Positions 43,472 to 51,492 of a stretch of 64,000 nucleotides of DNA are shown here, one piece after another (position 1 is the first letter of the stretch; each line of letters opens with the position of its first letter). Both the position numbers and the translations under genes were made by a program. The notes under the pieces were generated by a model that made no database searches, was not told the DNA's origin, and saw only the letters and a list, made by a program, of their open reading frames with translations. The stretch spans positions 1 through 64,000 of the forward strand of contig NZ_MXPU01000001.1 of NCBI RefSeq assembly GCF_002204185.1, given 5' to 3'. Source of the DNA: Rhizobium esperanzae (GTDB lineage: Bacteria; Pseudomonadota; Alphaproteobacteria; Rhizobiales; Rhizobiaceae).

Positions 43472-43990
43472 ATGACATCAATCGATCTTTCCAGGCGCAG
43501 CCTGCTCACTCTTTCCGGACTTGCACTCGCCGCCGGCATCGCCGGCTGCACCACGGCGCCGAAAATTGCCGGCACGCCCTCGAACGGCGAGGACGAGACG
43601 ACGAGCGTGCTGCCGCTCGTCAACCAGTTGCGGGCGAAGAACGGCCTGCCGCCGCTTGAGGTCGATCCGGCGGCGCAGACGGCCGCCCTTTTCCAGGCCA
43701 AGCGCATGGCGAGCGCCGGCAAGATGGCGCATCTGATGGGCATGACCGACAGTTTCGGCGCCCGCGTCAAGGCGAGCGGCGTCCGGTTGCCGGCGGCCGA
43801 GAACATTGCTTCCGGCCAGCAAAGCGTCGACGCCGTGGTGGCGGCCTGGATCAATTCGCCGCATCACCTGGAAAACATGCTCGGTCGTTATGACGGCCTC
43901 GGCGTCGCAGTTGCCCATAATACGTCTTCCAGAAACCTGCCCTATTGGGCCATGGTGCTTTCCAGCCGAGGCGATTCCGCCTCGATATGA
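43472..43990 (+). CDS. CAP-domain lipoprotein
   Basis: This 172-residue protein has a twin-arginine-like start (SRRSLLTLSGLALAAG) and a lipobox IAGC with the cysteine at about residue 26. The CAP/SCP-PR1 domain follows: LVNQLRAKNGLPPLEVDP, AAENIASGQQSVDAVVAAWINSP, HHLENMLGRYDGLGVAV. Such proteins act outside the cytoplasmic membrane; enzymatic activity is not established for the bacterial ones. It is part of a compact operon: the gene upstream ends one base before its start and the MATE gene follows closely. Confidence 0.85.
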   Translation: MTSIDLSRRSLLTLSGLALAAGIAGCTTAPKIAGTPSNGEDETTSVLPLVNQLRAKNGLPPLEVDPAAQTAALFQAKRMASAGKMAHLMGMTDSFGARVKASGVRLPAAENIASGQQSVDAVVAAWINSPHHLENMLGRYDGLGVAVAHNTSSRNLPYWAMVLSSRGDSASI

Positions 43991-43998
43991 GGCAGGTC

Positions 43999-45342
43999 AT
44001 GGATACGCGCAGCAACAACATCGTCGCTTTCGACGTGACGCACCGGCTGGTGCTGTCGATCGCCGTTCCGATGACGCTCGGCTTCATGACGACGCCGCTG
44101 CTCGGGCTGACGAGCACCGCCGTCGTTGGCCATATGGGCGATGCGGAAGCACTGGCGGGGCTGGCGATCGGCGCGATGCTCTTCGATCTGATCCTCGGCA
44201 GTTTCAACTTTCTGCGCGCCTCGACGACGGGCCTGACGGCGCAGGCCTATGGCCGGCGCGATCGGCACGAGCAGCAGGCTGTCTTCTGGCGAGCGCTGAT
44301 ATCAGCACTTGGCTGCGGGCTGGCGCTGCTCTGTCTTTCGCCGCTGCTCCAGGCGGCGGGATTGCGGCTGATGGGCGCGGAAGGGGCGATTGCCGGGGCG
44401 ACCGGCACCTATTTCTCGATCCGCATGCTGGCAGCGCCTGCAGCGCTGGCCAATTACGCCATTCTCGGCTTCGTGCTCGGGCGCGGACAGGGCACCGTCG
44501 GCCTGCTGCTGCAGGCACTGATCAACGGCATCAATATCCTGCTTTCCATCTATCTCGGCCTGTCGCTCGGCTGGGGCGTGGCCGGGGTCGCCTGGGCAAC
44601 CATGGCGGGCGAAACGGTCGGGGCTATCGCCGGGCTGTTCATCGTGCTCAGCGGCTTTGCCAAGGCGGAGCGGCCGGCGTGGGCCGAGATCTTTTCCCGC
44701 CATCGCCTGGCCGAGCTTTTCGCCCTCAACCGCGACATTCTGATCCGCACATTCGTGCTGATCGGCGCCTTCACGATCATGACGCGGATCGGCACCGGCT
44801 TCGGGGCGGTGACACTGGCCGCCAATGCCGTGCTGATGAATTTCTTCCTGCTGTCCGGCTATTATCTCGACGGGCTTGCCAATGCCGCCGAGCAGATCAC
44901 CGGCCGGGCGGTCGGCGCGCGCTACCGGCCGGCCTTCGACCGCGGCCTGAAGCTCACCATCCTCTGGTCGTTCGGGTTGGCGGCGCTCGTTTCCGGCTTC
45001 TTCTTCCTCGCCGGCCCTTGGCTGATCTCGGTGCTGACCACTTCGCCGGAGGTGCGGCAGGCAGCCGAGACCTATCTGCCCTGGGCTGCCATTACCGGAT
45101 TGACGGGGGCGCTCGCCTTCCTGATGGACGGCGTCTTCATCGGCGCGACATGGTCGGTCGACATGCGCAACCGCATGCTGATGTCCTTTGCCGGCTACCT
45201 CGCCATGCTCGCCGTCTTCGTGCCGCTCTTCGGCAATCACGGTTTGTGGCTTGGCATGAACGCCTTCCTGCTGTTCCGCGGCTTCTTCCTCGCCATGCTG
45301 GTCAGGCCGCGGGCCGATCAGACCTTCCGCGCCGCCCAGTAA
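43999..45342 (+). CDS. MATE-family efflux transporter (DinF type)
   Basis: This 447-residue inner-membrane protein has 12 predicted helices. Family blocks include MTLGFMTTPLLGLTSTAVVG in helix 1 and ALAGLAIGAMLFDLILG. It exports drugs or metabolites against sodium or protons. An ATG at 43987 would overlap the CAP gene, but GAGGCAGG lies before 43999. The 3' end overlaps the 3' end of the opposite-strand pyrD by 25 bases. Confidence 0.87.
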   Translation: MDTRSNNIVAFDVTHRLVLSIAVPMTLGFMTTPLLGLTSTAVVGHMGDAEALAGLAIGAMLFDLILGSFNFLRASTTGLTAQAYGRRDRHEQQAVFWRALISALGCGLALLCLSPLLQAAGLRLMGAEGAIAGATGTYFSIRMLAAPAALANYAILGFVLGRGQGTVGLLLQALINGINILLSIYLGLSLGWGVAGVAWATMAGETVGAIAGLFIVLSGFAKAERPAWAEIFSRHRLAELFALNRDILIRTFVLIGAFTIMTRIGTGFGAVTLAANAVLMNFFLLSGYYLDGLANAAEQITGRAVGARYRPAFDRGLKLTILWSFGLAALVSGFFFLAGPWLISVLTTSPEVRQAAETYLPWAAITGLTGALAFLMDGVFIGATWSVDMRNRMLMSFAGYLAMLAVFVPLFGNHGLWLGMNAFLLFRGFFLAMLVRPRADQTFRAAQ

Positions 45343-46406
45343 TCCAGCCTGCTGTCGCGCAGCGCGCGGATCGAGCCGGCCTTTTCGCGGTCGAGCAACG
45401 CCGAAAGACCGCGGACGATATCGCCGGGCAGGCCAGGACCTTCATAAACCATGCAGGAATAGAGCTGGACGAGATCGGCGCCGGCCCTGATCTTTTCCAG
45501 CGCGGTTTCGGCCGAGGAGACGCCGCCGACGCCGATGATCGGCAGATCAGGGCCGACGCGCTTGCGCATCCGGGCAAGCACCGCCGTCGATTTTTCAAAC
45601 AGTGGCACGCCGGAAAGGCCGCCCGCCTCCTTCGCCTGTCGCTGGTCCTTGAGACTGTCGCGCGACAGCGTCGTATTGGAGACGATCAGCCCGTCAAGCG
45701 CATGTGAGAGCGCTTCCGCGGCGATATCATCCATGCCTTCCTCGGTCAGGTCAGGGGCGATCTTCAGAAAGACCGGGATCTTGCGGCCGGATTTCTGCGC
45801 CATCTCGTCACGCGCCGCCAGCACCGCCGAAAGCAGCGCTGCAAGGCTTTCGCGCGCCTGCAGGTCGCGAAGGCCAGGCGTGTTCGGCGAAGAGATGTTG
45901 GCGGTGAAATAACGCGCGACGGAATGGAAGCGGCGGATGCCGGCGACGTAATCGGCGATGCGGTCGTCGCTGTCCTTATTGGCGCCGATATTGACGCCGA
46001 CGATGCCGTTGCCCTTCAGCGCAACGAGGCGCCTGAAGGCGGCCTCATGGCCTTCATTGTTGAAACCGAGGCGGTTGATGACGCCCTCATCCTCGACCAG
46101 GCGGAAAATCCGCGGGCGCGGATTGCCGGATTGCGGCTTCGGCGTCACCGTGCCGATCTCGGTAAAACCGAAGCCGAGCTTCAGCAGCGCTTCGGGCACC
46201 TCGGCATTCTTGTCGTAACCGGCCGCCATGCCGAGCGGGTTTTCGAAGGTGAGGCCGGCGACGGTCTGGCGAAGACGCGGATCGGGAGTGATCCGGCAGG
46301 CGGGTACGAGACCCGACTTCAGCGCGGCGATCGACATGCCGTGCGCCGTTTCCGGATCGAACAGGAAGAGACCCTTGCGGGCGAGACGCTTGAAGGGATC
46401 GATCAT
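45318..46406 (-). CDS. pyrD: Dihydroorotate dehydrogenase (quinone), class 2
   Basis: This 362-residue FMN enzyme oxidises dihydroorotate to orotate in pyrimidine synthesis, passing electrons to quinone. Visible are GMAAGYDKNAEVP, GFGFTEIGTVTPKPQ, NRLGFNNEG, NISSPNTPGLRDLQ with the catalytic serine region, and GVGGVSSAETALEKI near the C-terminus. The length and N-terminal helix suit the membrane-associated class 2. Its ATG overlaps the stop of the DUF952 gene by 4 nt (ATGA), so the two are coupled. Confidence 0.95.
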   Translation of the reverse strand: MIDPFKRLARKGLFLFDPETAHGMSIAALKSGLVPACRITPDPRLRQTVAGLTFENPLGMAAGYDKNAEVPEALLKLGFGFTEIGTVTPKPQSGNPRPRIFRLVEDEGVINRLGFNNEGHEAAFRRLVALKGNGIVGVNIGANKDSDDRIADYVAGIRRFHSVARYFTANISSPNTPGLRDLQARESLAALLSAVLAARDEMAQKSGRKIPVFLKIAPDLTEEGMDDIAAEALSHALDGLIVSNTTLSRDSLKDQRQAKEAGGLSGVPLFEKSTAVLARMRKRVGPDLPIIGVGGVSSAETALEKIRAGADLVQLYSCMVYEGPGLPGDIVRGLSALLDREKAGSIRALRDSRLDYWAARKV

Positions 46407-46759
46407 GGCGTAAGCTCCGGGAATGTATGAACGCCGTTGTCATCGAGCGGCAGCGGCGCCTCCCAGAGCACGGCGGCCAGCGGCAGATCGGCATAGAGAT
46501 GCGGGAAGAGATCGCCGCCGCGGGAGGGTTCGAAGATCAGCTTGTCACCGAAACCGCTGCCGTCGACGGCGACCAGCATCAGGCCGGACTGGCCGGAAAA
46601 ATGCAGGGCCGCGGTCTGCTTGACCTGGTCGGCCGTCGAGAAATGGATGAAGCCATCCTTGAGATCGATGCCGGCGCCATGAAAAACACCGCTTTGTCTG
46701 GCTTGCTGCCAGAGGGTCTCCGTCACGATCTTGTAAAGGGTCGGTGTCAGGGTCATCAT
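46403..46759 (-). CDS. DUF952-family protein
   Basis: This 118-residue cytoplasmic protein has the DUF952 pattern: YKIVTETLWQQARQSGVFHG, then DGFIHFSTADQVKQTAAL, and PHLYADLPLAAVLWEAPL. The fold is known from structural genomics, but the function is not. It starts one of the rare gene pairs here with a 4-nt overlap, with pyrD, as in many Rhizobiales. No signal peptide. Confidence 0.82.
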   Translation of the reverse strand: MMTLTPTLYKIVTETLWQQARQSGVFHGAGIDLKDGFIHFSTADQVKQTAALHFSGQSGLMLVAVDGSGFGDKLIFEPSRGGDLFPHLYADLPLAAVLWEAPLPLDDNGVHTFPELTP

Positions 46760-46874
46760 GGCCTCGCGATTGCTGGTCCTCGATCACCAGCGCTTTGCCG
46801 GAAAGAGGCGGCGATGTCCACGCCCCGGCCGTCAAAAACAGGACGCGCCCAGGCAAAATCCGGAGGATGAGACG

Positions 46875-47273
46875 ATGAAGATTTTGGTTCTGACACTGGG
46901 CGCCGTACTCCTGCCGCTGGCAGCTGTCGCGGCCGAGGCCGATGCGGGCCGATTCCAGCTGGAAAGGAGCGGCGATCATTTCGTCCGGCTCGACCGCCAG
47001 ACCGGCGCCATGTCGATCTGCCAGGACAAGGACGGCGCTCTCGTCTGCCGCATGGCCGCCGACGAGCGGGCGGCCTATGAGGATGAACTCGATCGGCTTT
47101 CGCAGCGGGTGACGAAGCTGGAACAGCGCGGCCTCGTCGAGCGGGCGCTGCCGAGCGATGCCGAGATCGACCGCTCGATCAGCATCATGGAGAAGATGAT
47201 GAAGAGTTTCATGGGGATGGTGAAGGAGTTCCAGGCCGAGGAAAAGGCCAATCCCCTTCCGCAGAAGACCTGA
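46875..47273 (+). CDS. Hypothetical secreted protein with coiled-coil tail
   Basis: This 132-residue protein has a signal peptide (KILVLTLGAVLLPLAAVAAEA), a short strand-rich part with two cysteines (MSICQDKDGALVCRM), and a helical C-terminal part (YEDELDRLSQRVTKLEQR) ending in a lysine/proline tail. The two cysteines could form a disulfide in the periplasm. No family was recognised. GGAGGATGAGACG supports ATG 46875. It is divergent from the DUF952-pyrD operon. Confidence 0.7.
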   Translation: MKILVLTLGAVLLPLAAVAAEADAGRFQLERSGDHFVRLDRQTGAMSICQDKDGALVCRMAADERAAYEDELDRLSQRVTKLEQRGLVERALPSDAEIDRSISIMEKMMKSFMGMVKEFQAEEKANPLPQKT

Positions 47274-47359
47274 TCTGATATAATCATATCAGCAGGCATG
47301 GATCGCAGTGGGGACGGCGTCGCATGCAGCATGATCGGGCTCTTGGGAGGGAGTTTTCG

Positions 47360-48007
47360 ATGCAGGAACAGACCATCATCATTGCGGACGACCATCCGCT
47401 TTTCCGCGATGCGTTGCGCCAGGCCGTCATCGGCATGGAAGGCCACCAGTCGATCGTCGAAGCCGGCGACTTCGCTGCCGCGCGCACCGCCGCCGGAGCC
47501 CATCCGGACGCCGACCTGATGCTGCTCGACCTCGCCATGCCCGGCGTCAGCGGCTTTTCCGGCCTGATGGCATTGCGCGCCGAATTCGCCAGCCTGCCGA
47601 TCATCATCGTCTCGGCGACCGACGACGCCACGACGATCCGACGGGCCTTGGAACTCGGCGCGTCCGGCTTTATTTCGAAATCCTCGGGCATCGAAGACAT
47701 CCGTCGCAGCATCCAGACGGTGCTTGCCGGCGATATCGCCACGCCGGAAAGCTATCGCGATGGCCAGGAGCAGGACCCCGACGTTGCCGACCTGATCCAC
47801 CGCCTGCACACGCTGACGCCGCAGCAGAGCCGGGTGCTGACCATGCTGGCCGAAGGGCTGCTGAACAAGCAGATCGCTTATGAACTCGGCGTCTCCGAGG
47901 CGACGATCAAGGCGCATGTCTCGGCAATCCTGTTGAAACTCGATGTCGACAGCCGCACGCAGGCCGTCATCCAGCTCGGCAAGATCAACATGGCGATGGT
48001 CGCCTGA
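47360..48007 (+). CDS. NarL/FixJ-family response regulator
   Basis: This 215-residue regulator has a receiver domain (IIIADDHPLF at the N-terminus, phospho-acceptor aspartate 57 in MLLDLAMPG, lysine in GFISKSS) and a LuxR-type helix-turn-helix (LTPQQSRVLTMLAEGLLNKQIAYELGVSEATIKAHV). GGGAGGGAG precedes the ATG. No histidine kinase is adjacent. This architecture is typical of regulators paired with SLC5-type sensor kinases, and one such kinase lies at 12446, so a partnership is possible. Confidence 0.9.
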   Translation: MQEQTIIIADDHPLFRDALRQAVIGMEGHQSIVEAGDFAAARTAAGAHPDADLMLLDLAMPGVSGFSGLMALRAEFASLPIIIVSATDDATTIRRALELGASGFISKSSGIEDIRRSIQTVLAGDIATPESYRDGQEQDPDVADLIHRLHTLTPQQSRVLTMLAEGLLNKQIAYELGVSEATIKAHVSAILLKLDVDSRTQAVIQLGKINMAMVA

Positions 48008-48131
48008 GGGCAGCCGAAACCCTGATAGCAGGATTTTATTCCTCCTTTACCTTTACCGGCGCCGCGCGGTCGGTTACACTTCCGGCCGGCTGGAGCGCGG
48101 CCTCGGATAGGCTGCACGGAATCGGGCGCAT

Positions 48132-48803
48132 ATGCTGTCACACGAGCAGATCTGGGAGGCGATCGACAGGCTTGCCGAGCGGCACGAGCTGACGCCATCC
48201 GGTCTTGCCCGCCGCGCCGGGCTCGACCCCACCTCTTTCAACAAGTCGAAACGGCTTTCCGCCGATGGGCGGCTACGCTGGCCATCGACGGAATCGATCG
48301 CCAAGGTGCTCGATGCGACAGGGGCGAGCATGGAGCAGTTTCTCGCCTTCATGCAGCCGGCTGACGATTCTTCCGGAGAACGGCTCGGCGAGCGTACCGG
48401 CCCCCGGCCAGGCAGCGCCATTCCTCTGCTCGGCTTCGCCCAGGCCGGCGCCGGCGGCTTCTTCGACGATAGCGGCTTTCCGGCCGGTCATGGCTGGGAC
48501 GTGGTGGAGTTTCCGACCAACCCGTCGCAACGATCCGGCGTCTATGCGCTGGAGGTGCAGGGCGAGAGCATGATGCCGCTTTATCGCGACGGCGATGTGC
48601 TGATTGTCGAGCCCGCGGCGCAGGTGCGCCGCAACGACCGCGTCGTCGTGCGCACATGCACGGGCGAGGTGATGGCGAAGGTGCTGCTGCGCCAAAGCCC
48701 GCGGTCGATCGAGTTGATGTCGCTCAATCCCGAACATCCCAACCGCACGCTCGATCTTGCCGATGTCGATTGGATCGCCCGCATCATCTGGGCCAGCCAG
48801 TAG
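48132..48803 (+). CDS. XRE-S24 repressor (LexA/CI-like)
   Basis: This 223-residue protein has an N-terminal helix-turn-helix (TPSGLARRAGLDPTSFNKSKR) and a C-terminal S24 peptidase domain with serine 146 in GESMMPLYRDGD and lysine 183 in MAKVLLR. An Ala-Gly pair at about 107-108 (GFAQAGAGG) would be the self-cleavage site. Such repressors are inactivated by RecA filaments or other stress. The gene right after (11 nt) encodes an SNase-like protein, so it may be co-regulated. Confidence 0.88.
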   Translation: MLSHEQIWEAIDRLAERHELTPSGLARRAGLDPTSFNKSKRLSADGRLRWPSTESIAKVLDATGASMEQFLAFMQPADDSSGERLGERTGPRPGSAIPLLGFAQAGAGGFFDDSGFPAGHGWDVVEFPTNPSQRSGVYALEVQGESMMPLYRDGDVLIVEPAAQVRRNDRVVVRTCTGEVMAKVLLRQSPRSIELMSLNPEHPNRTLDLADVDWIARIIWASQ

Positions 48804-48814
48804 GAAGATATTCC

Positions 48815-49525
48815 ATGCGCCCTGCCGCCGTCTTTACAGGTATCACGGGGATGGCGGCGGTGGTCGGCCTGCTGATGGCAGGCGAAGCGAGACTTCGCGG
48901 CGGCACCGCCGGGGGAGAAACCGCAACCGCAGAGGAGACGGCGGCAGCTGCGCCGAATGTTGCCTCCGAGACCGCCGAACCGGCAGCGACGATATCCGAC
49001 GAACGCGCCGAAATAATCGCCCGCTCAGTGGAACCGGCGGTCCCGCCCCCAGCGGCGGCGCCTGATGGCAGGGCGCCCAAACCCGCCACTATCCCGCAAG
49101 CGGCGCCGGCATCCAGCCAAACTGCAGGTCCTGCCGAGAAAAAGGCGATGGAGCTGTCGCGGCCGCTGGTCGAGAACGCCGGCAGTCTTTCCTTCGGCGA
49201 GCGCAGGCTCCAGCTTGCCGGCATCGTCCCCACGCCGGCCGACAGGATATGCGGGCCGGCAGGCCGGCAATGGCCCTGCGGCATGCTGGCGAAGACGGCG
49301 CTGCGCCAGCTCTTGCGCAACCGCAGCATCACCTGCGATCTCGACACGGCTGAATGGCAGCGAACGGCGATCGCCTCCTGCCGGCTCGGCACACAGGATC
49401 TCGGCGCCTGGCTTTCCGAGAACGGCTGGGCGGAAGCAGAGGCGGGTTCGCCGCTTGCAGCCGTCACCGAGAAGGCAAAGCAGGCGCAGAAAGGCATTTA
49501 CGGCGGCGATCCGCGCCGCAAATGA
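48815..49525 (+). CDS. SNase-like secreted protein
   Basis: This 236-residue protein has an N-terminal hydrophobic segment, then a long Ala/Pro-rich linker (about 35-110) and a thermonuclease-type domain (LQLAGIVPTPADRICGPAG, CGMLAKTALRQLLRNR, DLGAWLSENGWAEA). The SNase catalytic arginine and glutamate pattern is not fully evident, so it may be an inactive or divergent relative. TAGGAAG lies before the ATG. It follows the S24 repressor gene by 11 nt, so the two probably form an operon. Confidence 0.72.
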   Translation: MRPAAVFTGITGMAAVVGLLMAGEARLRGGTAGGETATAEETAAAAPNVASETAEPAATISDERAEIIARSVEPAVPPPAAAPDGRAPKPATIPQAAPASSQTAGPAEKKAMELSRPLVENAGSLSFGERRLQLAGIVPTPADRICGPAGRQWPCGMLAKTALRQLLRNRSITCDLDTAEWQRTAIASCRLGTQDLGAWLSENGWAEAEAGSPLAAVTEKAKQAQKGIYGGDPRRK

Positions 49526-49613
49526 CAGGCCGCCCGCCGGGGCGAGATGCTGCCGATCTCTTGTAATGCCCGCCGCCAGTTCCTAATCTGGGCTGATCAA
49601 CAAGGAATCAGAG

Positions 49614-50027
49614 ATGAACAAGCCGCTTTCCGCCCATGATGCGCTGATCTACGTGATGGTGATGGCGTCGGCCGTCGACAGCACCATGAACGACAAGGAG
49701 ATGGAGAGGATCGGTCAGCTGATCGGCTTCCTGCCGGTTTTCAGGGATTTCGATGACGACAAACTGATTCCGATCGCGCGCGACTGCGCCGCGCTGCTGG
49801 CTGGTCCCGAGGGCCTCGACGTCGTTCTCGAAACCGTACGCGATACCCTGCCGGCAAAACTCTACGACACGGCCTATGCGCTTGCGGTCGAAGTGGCCTC
49901 CGCCGATCTCTCGGTCAAGGCGGAGGAACTGCGGCTGCTCAGCCTGCTGCGCGACCGGCTCAGCCTCGACAAGCTCACCTGCGCGGCGATCGAACGCAGC
50001 GCGATCGCCCGCTTCCGCAAGGGCTGA
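49614..50027 (+). CDS. TerB-family protein
   Basis: This 137-residue helical protein has the TerB fold: LIYVMVMASAVDSTMNDKEMERIGQLIG, where the acidic residues D22 and D27-E29 form the metal site, and VEVASADLSVKAEELRLLSLL, where D95 and E102 face it. TerB is linked to tellurite resistance and to phage-related stress modules, but single TerB genes like this have no assigned role. It is preceded by ACAAGGAATCAGAG and followed after 11 nt by the 49-nt palindromic repeat. Confidence 0.82.
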   Translation: MNKPLSAHDALIYVMVMASAVDSTMNDKEMERIGQLIGFLPVFRDFDDDKLIPIARDCAALLAGPEGLDVVLETVRDTLPAKLYDTAYALAVEVASADLSVKAEELRLLSLLRDRLSLDKLTCAAIERSAIARFRKG

Positions 50028-50037
50028 TGTTTTGTTT

Positions 50038-50086
50038 ATGCATGTCGTTATCCCAAAACCGCTGCACACTCTTGGGCGACATGCAT
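50038..50086. repeat. 49-nt palindromic repeat, copy 2
   Basis: ATGCATGTCG at 50038-50047 pairs with CGACATGCAT at 50077-50086. The inner stem reads CCAAAA/TCTTGG and the loop is the complement of GTGTGCAGCGG seen in copy 1 (4743-4791, inverted relative to this one). It lies between the convergent TerB and solute-binding protein genes. Confidence 0.8.
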
Positions 50087-50087
50087 T

Positions 50088-50963
50088 TCAATAGAGCCCG
50101 TAGGGAAAATAGCGCAGATAGATTTCCTGAAGACGGCCGTTGCGCGAGAGCGTCGCAAGCGCATGGTCGATGGCCGAGGTCAGCACACTGTCCTTCTGCC
50201 GCAGCATGATCGTCATGCCCTCGCCGAGGAACTGTTCCGACAGGTAGGGGCCGTCGAACAGCGCGCAGCATTTGTCGGAGGCCGGCGAAGAAACCCAGAA
50301 AGAGAGCTGCAGCGCATCGGCGAAGGCGGCATCGATCCTTCGCTCCTTCAGCGCCGCAAGCAGGGCGTCCTTCGTGTCGAAAGCCTGCGCTTTCAGTGCC
50401 GGGAAAAAGGCTGCCAGCATCGCCTCGTGCACCGTGCCTTTGACGACGCCGACCGGATGGTTCGAGAGCGCGGCGGCGGTCTTTCCATCGAGCGGGGCGC
50501 CAAGATTGCGCACGAAGCGCGCCGGCAGCATCAGATATGGTCGGGAGAAGAGAAATTGCCGGCGTAGCTCCGGGGTCACCGCAAGGCCGGCGATGACGGC
50601 ATCGCCCTGCGAGGCGGCGAGCGCATCCTTGAGATCGGCGAAAGGGATCGCCTGGATCTGGCACTTGTCCGAAATCTCCAGCTCGCTGCAGATTTCGCGG
50701 GCGAGATCGACGTTGAAACCGGAAAGCTTGCCGTTCTGATCGGTGAAATTAAACGGCGGGAAATCAACCGACGTCAGAAAGCGCAGACGGACCAGCGAGG
50801 AGAGATCCGGTCTGGCGAGACGCTCGCGGGCATCGAAGAGCAACGGCAGCGAGGGGGCAGCTTGCTGGGCGAATGCCGCAAAGCTCGAAAACAGCGCTGC
50901 CAGAAACAGGCCGACCGCTAGAAGAACCCTGAGAGTCGGGGATGCCTGCTGGGATTCAATCAT
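50088..50963 (-). CDS. Extracellular solute-binding protein, family 3 type
   Basis: This 291-residue periplasmic protein has a signal peptide (VLLAVGLFLAALFSSFAAFAQ). The binding domain follows: LRFLTSVDFPPFNF at the first strand, GFNVDLAREICSEL, LKERRIDAAFADALQ, and a C-terminal IDHALATLSRNGRLQEIYLRYF as in amino-acid binding proteins of ABC importers. No permease or ATPase is adjacent, so it may be an orphan or a sensory partner. ATG 50963 places the signal peptide normally; longer readings add 40 unlikely residues. Confidence 0.85.
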   Translation of the reverse strand: MIESQQASPTLRVLLAVGLFLAALFSSFAAFAQQAAPSLPLLFDARERLARPDLSSLVRLRFLTSVDFPPFNFTDQNGKLSGFNVDLAREICSELEISDKCQIQAIPFADLKDALAASQGDAVIAGLAVTPELRRQFLFSRPYLMLPARFVRNLGAPLDGKTAAALSNHPVGVVKGTVHEAMLAAFFPALKAQAFDTKDALLAALKERRIDAAFADALQLSFWVSSPASDKCCALFDGPYLSEQFLGEGMTIMLRQKDSVLTSAIDHALATLSRNGRLQEIYLRYFPYGLY

Positions 50964-51105
50964 GGTGATCCAGTTTCGGGGTTGGGATCGCCGAGATGTA
51001 ACAGAGTCATGCCCGGCGGGGAATATCCATGGAGTGAAGCAGCGGATGAGACGCACGAACTCATCGGCTGCGGCATCCTCCAAAGCTTCTCACTGGCCGC
51101 GGCAT

Positions 51106-51252
51106 CCTCTCACGCCCTTGTCCTGAGGCGCTGGGCCAAAGGCCGGAGCCTCGAAGGACACGCTCCAGCAGCGCTCCTTGCATCCCTGCACCGTAAGCGC
51201 ACCCGCCTCGTCCTTCGAGGCCTTACGGGCACCTCAGATGAGGATCTCTTGG
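51106..51252. repeat. Mosaic palindromic repeat between the solute-binding protein and MCP genes
   Basis: CCTCGAAGGAC (51149-51159) and GTCCTTCGAGG (51210-51220) are perfect inverse copies. Outer TCCTGAGGCG and ACCTCAGATGAGGA segments extend the symmetry. It resembles dispersed repeats that end in CCTCAGGATGAGG in other rhizobia. No gene is seen between 50964 and 51492. Confidence 0.65.
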
Positions 51253-51492
51253 GGGTTGGCGCAAACCTCCTGGCCCCCTCAAAATTAAGGCCAGGACTGC
51301 GCCTGCGCGTTAGCGCGGAATTAAAGAATATCACCTCTATTTGTCGCGACGATACGGACCCCGCCAGCCGATTGCATGATGCATGCGTCAACTCCCTTTC
51401 CGGCGCCGCGACAATCAGGCAGCGCTCTTGTCAAATCCAATTTCCAAACACCGGACGCCCAGCGCGCCCGGCCAGATCGGGTGACATTTCCC

